A stretch of DNA of 64,000 nt from Acidimicrobiia bacterium (GTDB taxonomy: Bacteria; Actinomycetota; Acidimicrobiia; Spongiisociales; ZC4RG35), in assembly GCA_028285585.1 (NCBI GenBank), contig JANQOU010000006.1:434001-498000 (forward strand), given 5' to 3'. Positions within the stretch are counted from its first letter, which is position 1, and each line of letters starts with the position of its first letter. This document shows, in pieces, positions 1-7,510 of this stretch. The translations under genes and the position numbers were made by a program. The notes under the pieces are model-generated. The model was not told the origin of the DNA. It did no database searches and worked only from the letters and a program-made list of their open reading frames with translations.

Positions 1-431
1 CGACACGAAGAGGGAGTCGACGACCTCACGCGTCGATCTGACTACGCCGACCTCAGCAGAGGAGGTCATGGGCCTCTTGGAAGGCACCAGCGCGGGTTAC
101 GTTGAACTGATTACCAAAGATCAGATCGGGGACCGCATCTACACAACGGGCTATAGGACCAGTAGCGGGAAAGCTCTCGCCGGCGGCGTACTCCGACGCA
201 GTTGCAAAGACATTCGCCAATATCGCCGACGAACTGACGCGAACCGACGGGGACCCAAACACCACGACATCGGAAGTCGTTGCGCTAAAAGGGATTGTCA
301 GCGAGATCGACCCCTCCACTCCTCGGATCGTGGCGGTGGTGGTTGCTGATGTGCATAACACCTCCAAAGCGCCATTCGTTCGCGACACCAAGATGGACAC
401 CGACCCGCCTTGGCCGTTGATCGACAAATGA
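1..431 (+). pseudogene. 5'-truncated gene remnant with an apparent frameshift
   Basis: Two reading frames with codon use typical of the neighbourhood follow each other. Frame 2 is open from the window edge to about position 180 and includes a peptide beginning MGLLEGTSAGYVELI. Frame 3 is open from about 112 to the TGA at 429-431 and ends TDPPWPLIDK. Neither frame covers the whole stretch, so a single-base shift around 150-185 is the simplest reading. The frame-3 stop overlaps the ATG of the next gene as ATGA, which supports frame 3 being the true 3' end. The antisense strand is also open across 53-490 but has no context. I do not recognise the product. A sequencing error could equally explain the shift. 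Confidence 0.4.
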
Positions 432-1162
432 ACGAAACGCCAACCTCGGGCAACGCGAAAGCTAATGCGCAGCATGCAGAGAACTCCCAATGTGAGATTG
501 CGGTAGTGAACGATTCCATCATCGAGGGCCTGGCCTTGGTCGACCTGATGGCGGACGACGGCCTAACTGCATGTGCTCCGGAACGTCCGATCGATCTGAA
601 CGCGCTTGGTCACTCCGTATTGGTCATCACGAGTTCGCTACTGCTTGGCTCGCTTCTCGAGGGTTCCTCTAACACTTCAAGGCACCGATCCGATCAGGTA
701 GTCATTTGTCTATCCCCGAACACAACGCCCGATGAAACGTGTCGTCTGCTGAGCGCCGGCGCCACTTCGGTCCTGCCTCGCTCGCTATCGGCAGACTTGT
801 TCAAGGCATCGCTCCGAATACTCCTGAGTGGCCTCTTCATTGTCCCTAACTCAGTAACTCAGCTTGCAGACCTGAGCCCAGTTCCCAGCCATCTCACGAG
901 CGATCAGCAAGTTCTCTTTCGAAAGCTGGTCGAGTATCCAATGGTATCGGATCTCTCGACAGTGCTGGGGTACTCACGAAGCGCGGTTAATCGTCGGCTA
1001 CGAACCCTCTACAAATCGCTAGGCGTCACGTGCAGAGAGGAAGCCTTGATACTTGCAGGCCAACTCGGCATCGGGCGTCGCTTGGACGCAGAGATCCGTA
1101 GGAGCAGCTTGATCTGGGCTGACCAGAGGCCCACCGCCGCTGAGCCATACCGGCACTCATGA
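428..1162 (+). CDS. Atypical response-regulator-like protein with C-terminal HTH
   Basis: About 244 residues. The ATG at 428 is preferred over the in-frame TTG at 410 because it overlaps the upstream stop as ATGA. Residues ~25-140 have the alternating hydrophobic pattern of a receiver domain, but where a phosphoacceptor Asp is expected (the VLVI segment) there is Thr-Ser. Residues ~165-215 form a LuxR/NarL-like helix-turn-helix: a conserved-looking segment with YSRSAVNRRLRTLYKSLGV. The family normally regulates transcription by binding palindromic operators. Without the acidic pocket, phosphorylation control is doubtful. No kinase is adjacent. Assignment rests on pattern only. Confidence 0.5.
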   Translation: MNETPTSGNAKANAQHAENSQCEIAVVNDSIIEGLALVDLMADDGLTACAPERPIDLNALGHSVLVITSSLLLGSLLEGSSNTSRHRSDQVVICLSPNTTPDETCRLLSAGATSVLPRSLSADLFKASLRILLSGLFIVPNSVTQLADLSPVPSHLTSDQQVLFRKLVEYPMVSDLSTVLGYSRSAVNRRLRTLYKSLGVTCREEALILAGQLGIGRRLDAEIRRSSLIWADQRPTAAEPYRHS

Positions 1163-1265
1163 TGGCTCTTGCTGTGTCGGGACAACGACTTGTCACCCGC
1201 CCGACAAATCCTGTCCCCCGTGGGATAGCTCTGGTTCGTCATACTTCTAAGCACGTGTCAGCGAG

Positions 1266-1796
1266 GTGAGCGTCAACGAGTGTGGTACCGGCCCGGTCAA
1301 CGACAGTGATACTGCTACGCATCGGCAGGAGCCGTTCGAGAACTTCTTCCGCCGAGAGTACAGGTCGGTGTTGGCGATAGCCACCGCTCTTACTCGAAAA
1401 CGAACCGATGCCGAGGAACTGACGATGGAAGCATTCGAATCCGCACTCCGGCTCTGGGATAGGAACGACTTGAGAAACCCGAGCGCCTGGGTTCGCACCG
1501 TCGTTTCCAACAAGGCTGTTTCTCGCTACCGGCGAGCAGTCACCGAGGCTAAGGCACTAGTCCAGATCGCAGCTAGCGGGGACAAGCAGTCGACCATCGA
1601 CACTGACTCCATAGAGGTCTGGACCGCAGTCCGTAGGCTGCCCGCGAGACAAGCTCAGGCAATCGTGCTGTTTCATGTTGCGGGCTACAGCCGCCTTGAG
1701 ATCGCCAACTTGCTTGGTGTAGGGGAGGAAACGGTCAAGACTCACCTGGACCGTGGACGAGCACGCTTGGCAAAGGCTCTCGAGGTCCCGGAATGA
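1266..1796 (+). CDS. ECF-type RNA polymerase sigma factor
   Basis: 176 residues, the usual ECF length. Region 2 lies at ~20-90, with the FFRREYRSVLAIATALTRK helix and a DAEELTMEAF segment matching the core-binding and -10 recognition region. Region 4 lies at ~120-170, with LPARQAQAIVLFHVAGYS followed by the HTH around LLGVGEETVKTHLDRGRARL. The start is GTG at 1266 with only a weak ribosome binding site. The stop overlaps the start of the kelch gene (ATGA at 1793-1796), so the two are co-translated. ECF genes are commonly coupled to a membrane protein that restrains them, and the next product is membrane-anchored. Target promoters cannot be read from this window. Confidence 0.85.
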   Translation: MSVNECGTGPVNDSDTATHRQEPFENFFRREYRSVLAIATALTRKRTDAEELTMEAFESALRLWDRNDLRNPSAWVRTVVSNKAVSRYRRAVTEAKALVQIAASGDKQSTIDTDSIEVWTAVRRLPARQAQAIVLFHVAGYSRLEIANLLGVGEETVKTHLDRGRARLAKALEVPE

Positions 1797-3058
1797 AGAG
1801 AACCGTGGAGGTACTCGAACAGGCAGCGGCCGATCTCCGTAGTGAGGTAGACCGCAGGGCAATCCCATCCCCTCCGACTCGCCATCAAGCCAAAGAGAAG
1901 GCCATATCACCTCAACGTCCGTGGTTGGCTGGACTGATTGCCTTTGCGCTGGTTCTGGGGCTAGGCGGCCTAACGGCGTTGCGGATTCTCGACCGTAGCA
2001 GTCCACGATCTGAGCAAGAGATCCTCGGTCCCACGCCGACGCCGGTCCCAAACGGTACAAAACCTTCACTCACCAGCGACCGTGCTCCTGCTGTTGTTCC
2101 GTTCGATTCAGGGCCACTCGCACCTCGTGATGGCCATTCGGTAGTCTGGACCGGCTCAGAGGTCATTGTGTGGGGCGGCGCAACCGCGCTGGCTGGTGAA
2201 ACCCTGGCCGATGGCGCAGCTTATGACCCGGTAGAGGAAACCTGGCGTCCGATCGCACCGGCTCCATTGGCAGCCCGACGAGACCACCACGTCGCATGGA
2301 CAGGCCAGGAAATGCTGGTGGTCGGAGGAATCGGCCACCTTGACGGGGCGGCGTATAACCCAGCCTCGGACACCTGGCGACAGATACCAGATACTTCAGT
2401 CCGGACTACAAGCCCTGCAACGAACACAAGCCAGTACACGAGCAGCGTCTGGACGGGTGAGAGGCTGGTGCTGTGGAATGTCGTCGATGATCAACTGGCT
2501 GCCTACTCCAGCCGCACCGACGAGTGGGAACTTTTGCCTGCGGTCGGGTTGGAGCTCGCAGCCGGAGTATTGCGATGGAATGGACACCACCTCTATATCT
2601 TCGGCGTGGAAGGGTTCCTGCCTGAAATCGACCAGCTGAAACTGGCGCGTCTTGATTCAGACGCTTGGAGTCTGGTTTCTACCCTCCAGATCGTTCACCC
2701 TGTTCCGATGCTGTCGGCATGGATCGGCGACAGGTTTGTTGCCTGGAACGATGAGGGAGTCGCCTTCGAAAGCGACCCAACCGATCCTATATGGATCAGA
2801 AGCGAACCCATTCCGATCAGTGGTTGTGAGGGGGTCGGCGATCCCTTAGAACTGGTTGACTCTGCCTTGATCTTTGGGTGGTGTGGGTCCGATGCGTACT
2901 ACGACACTGCCGTCGCCAGATGGCAAGCGGTGGAACTCCCAGGGCTCGGATCAGGGGACCATTCCGTCTGGACAGGGAGTGAGGTGATTCACTGGGGCGA
3001 TGCAACGGATGCAGGCGGCGTGGGATCCTGGCGCCTCGTATTCAGCGAATCGAATTAG
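1793..3058 (+). CDS. Membrane-anchored kelch-repeat protein, possible anti-sigma partner
   Basis: 421 residues. A short cytoplasmic part (1-42) precedes one membrane helix at ~43-65 (WLAGLIAFALVLGLGGLTAL) and a Pro/Thr-rich linker. The remaining ~310 residues hold kelch-type blades, with repeated segments such as GHSVVWTGSEVIVWGG, HHVAWTGQEMLVVGG and HSVWTGSEVIHWGD, consistent with an extracytoplasmic beta-propeller. Translational coupling to the ECF sigma factor suggests the N-terminal tail could bind it, but I see no canonical zinc anti-sigma motif (HxxxCxxC). A role as sensor/anti-sigma is inference; a cell-surface sugar or protein binder is the alternative. Confidence 0.7.
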   Translation: MKRTVEVLEQAAADLRSEVDRRAIPSPPTRHQAKEKAISPQRPWLAGLIAFALVLGLGGLTALRILDRSSPRSEQEILGPTPTPVPNGTKPSLTSDRAPAVVPFDSGPLAPRDGHSVVWTGSEVIVWGGATALAGETLADGAAYDPVEETWRPIAPAPLAARRDHHVAWTGQEMLVVGGIGHLDGAAYNPASDTWRQIPDTSVRTTSPATNTSQYTSSVWTGERLVLWNVVDDQLAAYSSRTDEWELLPAVGLELAAGVLRWNGHHLYIFGVEGFLPEIDQLKLARLDSDAWSLVSTLQIVHPVPMLSAWIGDRFVAWNDEGVAFESDPTDPIWIRSEPIPISGCEGVGDPLELVDSALIFGWCGSDAYYDTAVARWQAVELPGLGSGDHSVWTGSEVIHWGDATDAGGVGSWRLVFSESN

Positions 3059-3148
3059 GGGTGAACACTCAAGGGCGAGATATAGCATCCCGCCGATCTC
3101 GGCTCTAGCGCCTCAGTCAACCCATCATCGGTGTCCTCTCTGAGACCT

Positions 3149-3727
3149 TCAACCGAAGACTGCCTCTCCTTGAAGCAAAAACGAGGCTTGGATGGTTACG
3201 AGGACAATGGCTGCCGGCGCTGTCGCCCTCTCGAAACGACGGCCCAGTGACCATTCGGCAAGAGTCTCATCCCATCGTGTCGATAGCGACGAACTCAGGC
3301 GTCCAAAGGGAACGAGACCTCGAGCAAGACCAAAGGCCGTCCCGATCACAAGGGCGTCGACTGGTGCGCCAACGAGAACAATTACAACCGCTGCGAAGTA
3401 TGGAAGAGTCCCCGTCATGAACGTGCGGCACCCGGTTCCCATTTCAAGACCGAATTGGAATGAGGCTATTCCGAGCCTTCGTCTGAAGATCTCAACCGGG
3501 ACCTGCCTCGAGGCCGACGGCAGCCAAAGCTTGAGACCTCCATAGTCACGTGCGACCACGATGAGGGCAGCTGCAGTCGCCACCATCAGTTTCTGATGAT
3601 CCGACGCCGAAGCTGCGAGCCCGCTTAGGAGAAACAGGCCAAGCGCTACAAGAACGCCGCCTGCCAGTGATCCAAGCATGAACGCGAATGCAGGAAACGC
3701 TGTCCTTCCCGATCCCGAAGTGACCAC
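3149..3727 (-). CDS. Multi-pass membrane protein, likely 3' part of a gene split by an in-frame stop
   Basis: 192 residues from a GTG at 3727 with no clear ribosome binding site. Hydrophobic segments lie near 10-38, 45-60, 105-130 and 165-185. Seven codons upstream in the same frame is the TGA that ends the small membrane ORF at 3746-3898, and the sequence around that stop reads as one continuous Ser/Thr/Gly-rich loop. The two are therefore probably one ~250-residue protein broken by a nonsense codon, or joined by readthrough. It is the last gene of the MauA-like operon. Mau clusters encode an additional membrane protein (MauF); similarity to that is only positional. Family not recognised. 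Confidence 0.55.
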   Translation of the reverse strand: MVTSGSGRTAFPAFAFMLGSLAGGVLVALGLFLLSGLAASASDHQKLMVATAAALIVVARDYGGLKLWLPSASRQVPVEIFRRRLGIASFQFGLEMGTGCRTFMTGTLPYFAAVVIVLVGAPVDALVIGTAFGLARGLVPFGRLSSSLSTRWDETLAEWSLGRRFERATAPAAIVLVTIQASFLLQGEAVFG

Positions 3728-3745
3728 CCCGGCGCTATTGGCAGT

Positions 3746-3898
3746 TCATGTCGACCCCGAGAGAGATACACCAGCCAACCAACCAATCCCCGCTAGGGCC
3801 ACCGAACCACCGGCCATAGCCCCTACCAGAAGGAGTAGCCAGCCCGCAATCAGAAGCGGCACGACCGGTGGAACCGCGCTCCTTTCGACGAGCACCAT
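3746..3898 (-). CDS. Small hydrophobic ORF (50 aa), likely N-terminal part of the split membrane protein
   Basis: The ATG at 3898-3896 shares one base with the MauA-like stop (TGATG), the coupling style of this operon. It encodes about 50 residues, with a charged start MVLVERS, then one or two hydrophobic helices containing PLLIAGWLLLLVGAMAGG, then SLSGST and TGA at 3748-3746. The same frame reopens immediately and continues into the 192-residue membrane ORF. It is too short for most gene callers. It is either a genuine small membrane peptide or, more likely, the 5' exon-like piece of a gene interrupted by TGA. Confidence 0.5.
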   Translation of the reverse strand: MVLVERSAVPPVVPLLIAGWLLLLVGAMAGGSVALAGIGWLAGVSLSGST

Positions 3899-4455
3899 CA
3901 GCAGGGGCTGCAGCCGCTAGTCCCCCACGACATGACGTATCGACAGATGCTCTTCTCACTGGAACCGAATGGCCACGTCCCTTTGTAGCCGTCGTGGCAC
4001 TTCCAGCGACGATCCTTGAAGCATGGGGATCCGACGCAGCAAACCCCTACCTTCCAGTACCAGCCGTCGTATTGCCCAGGGCACTGGTTGGGGCGGTAGT
4101 CGTGCGTGTGTCCGGTTTTGTGAGGATGGGCATCGTGATCGTGCCAGCTTCCAGCACACGTGCCGGACAGAATCCGGTTTGTCGGGCACCCGGCACATGA
4201 ATCTGTCGAGTAGTTGTACCCACAGTGATTCAACCCTGTGTTGGGTTTCATCTGCCATGGACTGGAAGAGTGCGCAAAAGCCGCTCGTTCGAATGATCCA
4301 AAAGCTGCAACGGCTGCCGTAATTAGCAGACCCTTTATGAATGCCCGCCGCGATGGTTTGTGAAACTCCGTCCCGGACCAGCCGGTAGACCGCAAGATCG
4401 GTATGTCCGAGAGTTCGAGGCCTTGCGATATGGCGTCGCGCGCCGTCTCAGTCAT
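3898..4455 (-). CDS. Tat-exported 12-cysteine protein resembling methylamine dehydrogenase light chain (MauA)
   Basis: 185 residues. A long N-region ends in a twin-arginine motif, SRRAFIK at 35-41, then a hydrophobic stretch and AFA at 59-61, so export of a folded protein is likely. The mature part has 12 Cys (78, 87, 90, 100, 125, 139, 140, 145, 153, 171, 182, 185), including a CC pair followed by C, and a His-rich loop at 105-118. MADH light chains have a long Tat leader, 12 Cys forming six disulfides, a CC motif and two Trp that form the TTQ cofactor. Trp is present at 104, 132, 134, 151, 161 and 177, but the exact TTQ pair cannot be assigned by eye. The neighbours are MauD- and MauE-like. 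Whether it is an amine dehydrogenase subunit is uncertain. Confidence 0.6.
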   Translation of the reverse strand: MTETARDAISQGLELSDIPILRSTGWSGTEFHKPSRRAFIKGLLITAAVAAFGSFERAAFAHSSSPWQMKPNTGLNHCGYNYSTDSCAGCPTNRILSGTCAGSWHDHDAHPHKTGHTHDYRPNQCPGQYDGWYWKVGVCCVGSPCFKDRRWKCHDGYKGTWPFGSSEKSICRYVMSWGTSGCSPC

Positions 4456-4982
4456 TTGTTTTCTCTCCTTTCGGACCTAATTGTCTCCAGGATGGCTCTA
4501 TCAACAAACCCCTCCAGCTCATCTCGGCTTCCGATAGGACCCTCGCCGACCAGATGCCCACTCGCCGCGACCACCGCCGCATAGGGTGTAGCCAGAACAC
4601 CGATCTGCCCAAGCCCGAGGGGAGCTTCAAGCGGAACGCTCCTCGCACTGTTCGAACCGAGATTCAGTGGGCCGACGCCAGGATCCTTGTCGGCGTCGAA
4701 TATCAACACGACTTCGAGTTCATCCGGCAGGGACTCAAACTTGTCGACCAGTTCCGACAGCCTGGCATCACACGCGCGACACCCTGCTTGGACAAACAGC
4801 ACCAACGCGGCGACATGGGGATTCGTAGGGACCAAAGCTTCCCGTATGGCATCGAACATGATGCCTCCGCCAAACCCGCCGCCGTCCGCAAATGACACGC
4901 GACGGGCCAAACCAAACATAGCGAGAGCGAGGAACAGTATGGCTACCCAAGCCAGCAACACCATCGTCTCGAAGAAGCTCAC
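4452..4982 (-). CDS. MauD-like membrane-anchored thioredoxin-fold protein
   Basis: 176 residues. One N-terminal membrane helix (~5-26) precedes a linker and a thioredoxin-like domain with the redox motif GCRACD (CxxC) near residues 68-73 and a later cis-Pro-like ATPYAAVV segment. MauD is needed in methylotrophs for disulfide formation and stability of the MADH light chain. The gene overlaps both neighbours by 4 bp (ATGA), placing it between the MauE-like gene and the 12-Cys gene. Its likely job is oxidising or isomerising disulfides of that exported protein. TlpA/ResA-type thioredoxins are the alternative family. Confidence 0.65.
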   Translation of the reverse strand: MSFFETMVLLAWVAILFLALAMFGLARRVSFADGGGFGGGIMFDAIREALVPTNPHVAALVLFVQAGCRACDARLSELVDKFESLPDELEVVLIFDADKDPGVGPLNLGSNSARSVPLEAPLGLGQIGVLATPYAAVVAASGHLVGEGPIGSRDELEGFVDRAILETIRSERRENK

Positions 4983-5536
4983 GTGTGGACCTTCGAACTG
5001 TTCGTCGCCATCGCATCGGGAAGCAGCATGAGAAGGATCACCATGGCGGCCACGGCGAGCATCAGAATAAGAATCTCGCCGACCGCGATCGATGCAAACT
5101 CAATCGGAACTCGATAGATCCCAGATGCGGAGACACTCGCAGCAATCAGCGCACGCGCGAACGTCCACGCGTTCGCTGGTGTTTCAGAGTCGCCACATCC
5201 ACAAGGTGCTGAAGAACGGGTGCGAACCAACACAGCTATGTAGGCACCAAATCCCATGAATAGAACCGTCGCGGTCAGATGCGTCCACACCCAGATCGCG
5301 TCCGTGCCTCCTATTCCGGCGACCAGAAGGAGGCCGGCCAGGCCCACGACGATCTCTGCAAGGACAACCCCGATAGCTATGGGTCTGACGTGTCCCCCCG
5401 CTAGCACGCCCTGCGCGTGCAAGAGGCTTCGGAACTCGCCGAAACGTCGTGCGTGGGTTAGTCCCACCCAGAACAGGAGACCAAAAGGAATGAAGCCGAC
5501 GACTACGCCGAGGGTGCCCATCGCGTCATGCTGCAT
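4979..5536 (-). CDS. MauE/DoxX-like integral membrane protein
   Basis: 185 residues with four or five hydrophobic helices (about 8-25, 50-75, 82-105, 125-140, 150-175). Between helices 3 and 4 is a PCGCGD motif, the paired-cysteine signature of the MauE family, whose members act with MauD in MADH light chain maturation. It begins within the last 11 bp of the preceding gene and overlaps the MauD-like gene by 4 bp. I infer that it passes electrons or oxidising equivalents across the membrane to the MauD-like protein. DoxX-type quinone-linked proteins are related and cannot be excluded. Confidence 0.65.
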   Translation of the reverse strand: MQHDAMGTLGVVVGFIPFGLLFWVGLTHARRFGEFRSLLHAQGVLAGGHVRPIAIGVVLAEIVVGLAGLLLVAGIGGTDAIWVWTHLTATVLFMGFGAYIAVLVRTRSSAPCGCGDSETPANAWTFARALIAASVSASGIYRVPIEFASIAVGEILILMLAVAAMVILLMLLPDAMATNSSKVHT

Positions 5537-6290
5537 CGGGATAAGTCCATGAGAAACGGGCCTTCGCTAGCCAAGCCGCCAGAGCTGAATCCCCGACGCT
5601 GACCGGCTCTACGACTGTCGTGCTCCTAGAGTCCTGCAGCACGAATTGCGGATGGTCTTCGGTCTCAAGAGGCATCCGAAAAAGCTGACCGCCACGCACT
5701 GCAGTGCCTTGATGACGAGCAGCCGGGAATGGCGAGAGAGACCGCTCACCATAGATCAAGACACGTCCCAGGTCAGGAACGGTCAGTCTCACTTCGGGTC
5801 CTTCGTAAAGGCTAACCAGTGTGCTTTGAATGGGCTGACACACGACACCGTCCTCTATCTCATTCACCTGAAAGGAACCGAACCACTCCAGAACCAGGTC
5901 CAATTGGGTCCCGTACGAAAACGTGCGCACACAGTGGTTCTCGCCTTCCCATCCCACGATATTGAACATCTCGGGTTGGACGGTCCCATCAGGGCCACGT
6001 ACGAAGTATTCGATACCTTCTTGATCCTGGACGGGAAGTGCAGAGCCAGCCCACAGACGTCCACCCATGTAGCTGTACTCGTGTGTGACGCTGAATCCTG
6101 TCGCAATCGTCTCATTGGTAGCCAGGCCCATGGCGTATTCGCGCTCGTCGGATACCAGAAGAGTGAACAAACCACCAGGTTCTGGAAGCCACACATAGGA
6201 CGATTCCGAAACAAATGACGTGGGTCGTTTTCCAGGAAACTCGCCATGGATGCGACCACCATCGATGCTCGTGTAGCTGGCCTGATGCAT
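5526..6290 (-). CDS. Uncharacterised 254-aa protein, first gene of the MauA-like operon
   Basis: The ATG at 6290 is preceded by a good ribosome binding site (GAGGAG about 10 bases upstream). The sequence is rich in beta-type residues with no membrane helix and no signal peptide. Recurrent segments such as GGLFTLLVSDEREYAMG and GRVLIYGERSLSPFP give a beta-sheet or propeller impression, but no repeat is clear enough to name. It overlaps the MauE-like gene by 11 bp and is thus the promoter-proximal member of the operon. In classical mau clusters this position would hold the heavy chain MauB, a ~400-residue exported beta-propeller; this protein is too short and lacks an export signal. Function unknown. 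Confidence 0.6.
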   Translation of the reverse strand: MHQASYTSIDGGRIHGEFPGKRPTSFVSESSYVWLPEPGGLFTLLVSDEREYAMGLATNETIATGFSVTHEYSYMGGRLWAGSALPVQDQEGIEYFVRGPDGTVQPEMFNIVGWEGENHCVRTFSYGTQLDLVLEWFGSFQVNEIEDGVVCQPIQSTLVSLYEGPEVRLTVPDLGRVLIYGERSLSPFPAARHQGTAVRGGQLFRMPLETEDHPQFVLQDSRSTTVVEPVSVGDSALAAWLAKARFSWTYPDAA

Positions 6291-7031
6291 TGTTCAGCAC
6301 GCTCCTCGTTGGTTTCTGAGATCGAAGCTCCGATTGCGGAGACTGGATCTGGAGATCGATCGAGAGGCAAGGACTCTCACCTGTTGGACCGTACGCTGGT
6401 CGATACCGGTCGCGTGTAGCGAGAGAGTGTCATTCGACGCGATCTTTGTGCAAGGTTGAGCTGCCTTGAGAGTCATTTGGGTCGTGTCGCGAGGAACCGA
6501 AGTTCGACCTGAGGCTCGCAAAGGAACTGAGATGTGTACAAGGCACGAGCCAAGACCCTTTGGGCCGAACTCACATCGCGGCAGCGCGACAAGGACAGTG
6601 AGGTGGCCGTCGCAGATGAGGAGGATTAGCTCAGTCGGCGGCTACGAACGGCAGTCAATCGTTGCCGCCGGGTCAGGTTGACGGGTCCCAGGAATCGAAT
6701 GGCACCTTGAGCCTCAAAACGCATGGGCTGCTGAGTGGTCCCGTATCGTCCATCAATCCAGGCACTCAAGAGCCGCGTGCTAGTAGCCACGGCGTGACGT
6801 TGGTAAAGGATGCGGACAGCATCATCTGAACATCTCCTTGCGCCTCAAGCAACTCGAGGTCAGTCGTCACTTCATGTCGTGATCTGCTCTGCATTCGGTT
6901 CACAGAGTCGCCGTTGGCTCAAGCTAAAGATGACGTCTAGCTAGTCATCTCCCAGGATTTGCATGTTCGATGAAACGAACGAGTTGCGGGCCGGAGGTCT
7001 GATTGCAAGCCTCCGACCAGCACCTTATGAG
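6291..7031. other. Gene-free stretch between the MauA-like operon and tRNA-Pro
   Basis: About 740 bases with no reading frame of convincing codon use on either strand. It must contain the promoter for the leftward operon starting at 6290. Two inverted repeats are visible: AGATGAC at 6928-6934 with GTCATCT at 6944-6950, and CGGAGG at 6992-6997 with CCTCCG at 7010-7015. The second lies just downstream of the tRNA-Pro 3' end and may help terminate it. A decayed gene is possible, but I cannot support one. Confidence 0.5.
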
Positions 7032-7105
7032 TCGGGACGGCGGGATTTGAACCCACGACCTCAGCGTCCCGAACGCTGCGCGCTACCAAACTGCGCCACG
7101 TCCCG
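7032..7105 (-). tRNA. tRNA-Pro (anticodon CGG)
   Basis: The reverse complement folds as a standard cloverleaf. The acceptor stem CGGGACG pairs with CGTCCCG; the anticodon stem CAGCG/CGCTG encloses loop TTCGGGA with anticodon CGG; the T arm contains GGTTCAAATCC. The 3' CCA is not encoded. Its 3' end faces the gene-poor, accessory-looking block at 1-7,031. Confidence 0.95.
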
Positions 7106-7215
7106 TCCGACCGTCGAATGCTAGGCCGCGTTGGGCCACACCACTACTCTGCGACGCCCAGCGGCCAAGGGGTCGGGCCGGTAATCTGGCGACTTCAGGC
7201 GGACTGGACCCACAG

Positions 7216-7509
7216 ATGAAGACCTATGAGGCGACGCTGACGATCCACGAGGAGATCCTGCCGACTCCGATCACAGTCGAGCTCACGGATGACACTCTGA
7301 CCATGAAAATCGGCGACGAGTCGATCGCGGATTGGGCCCGAAACGACATGAGAGTCTCTGCGCTGCCCGACGGGTTCCACATCCGGGCCGAAGGGGAAGT
7401 CGTGATCCTCAATGTGGAAGATGACGCCCAGTTCGCCATTGACTTGGGTCTTCGAAATGCCCATCCAACGCTACGACGGAAGATGTCAGCGCTGTTGCGC
7501 GAGCAATAG
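7216..7509 (+). CDS. Conserved-looking hypothetical protein (97 aa)
   Basis: Begins MKTYEATLTIHEEILPT and ends with the basic helix HPTLRRKMSALLREQ. There are no membrane segments, cysteines or signal. Alternating short strands suggest a small beta-rich (PH-like) fold closed by a helix, but no family is recognised. It ends one base before the convergent asd stop, leaving no room for an intergenic terminator. The upstream ~100 bases to tRNA-Pro hold its promoter. Codon use matches the core genes that follow. Confidence 0.65.
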   Translation: MKTYEATLTIHEEILPTPITVELTDDTLTMKIGDESIADWARNDMRVSALPDGFHIRAEGEVVILNVEDDAQFAIDLGLRNAHPTLRRKMSALLREQ

Positions 7510-7510
7510 C

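Noticed and set aside
53-490. 145-codon antisense frame over the left-edge remnant
   Set aside because: Exactly antisense in phase to the frame-3 coding stretch, whose stop is coupled to the next gene; the + strand has better context.
6615-6690. tRNA-like stretch beginning GGATTAGCTCAGTCGGC
   Set aside because: The D-arm-like words are present, but the acceptor, anticodon and T stems do not pair, so it is not called as a tRNA or remnant.
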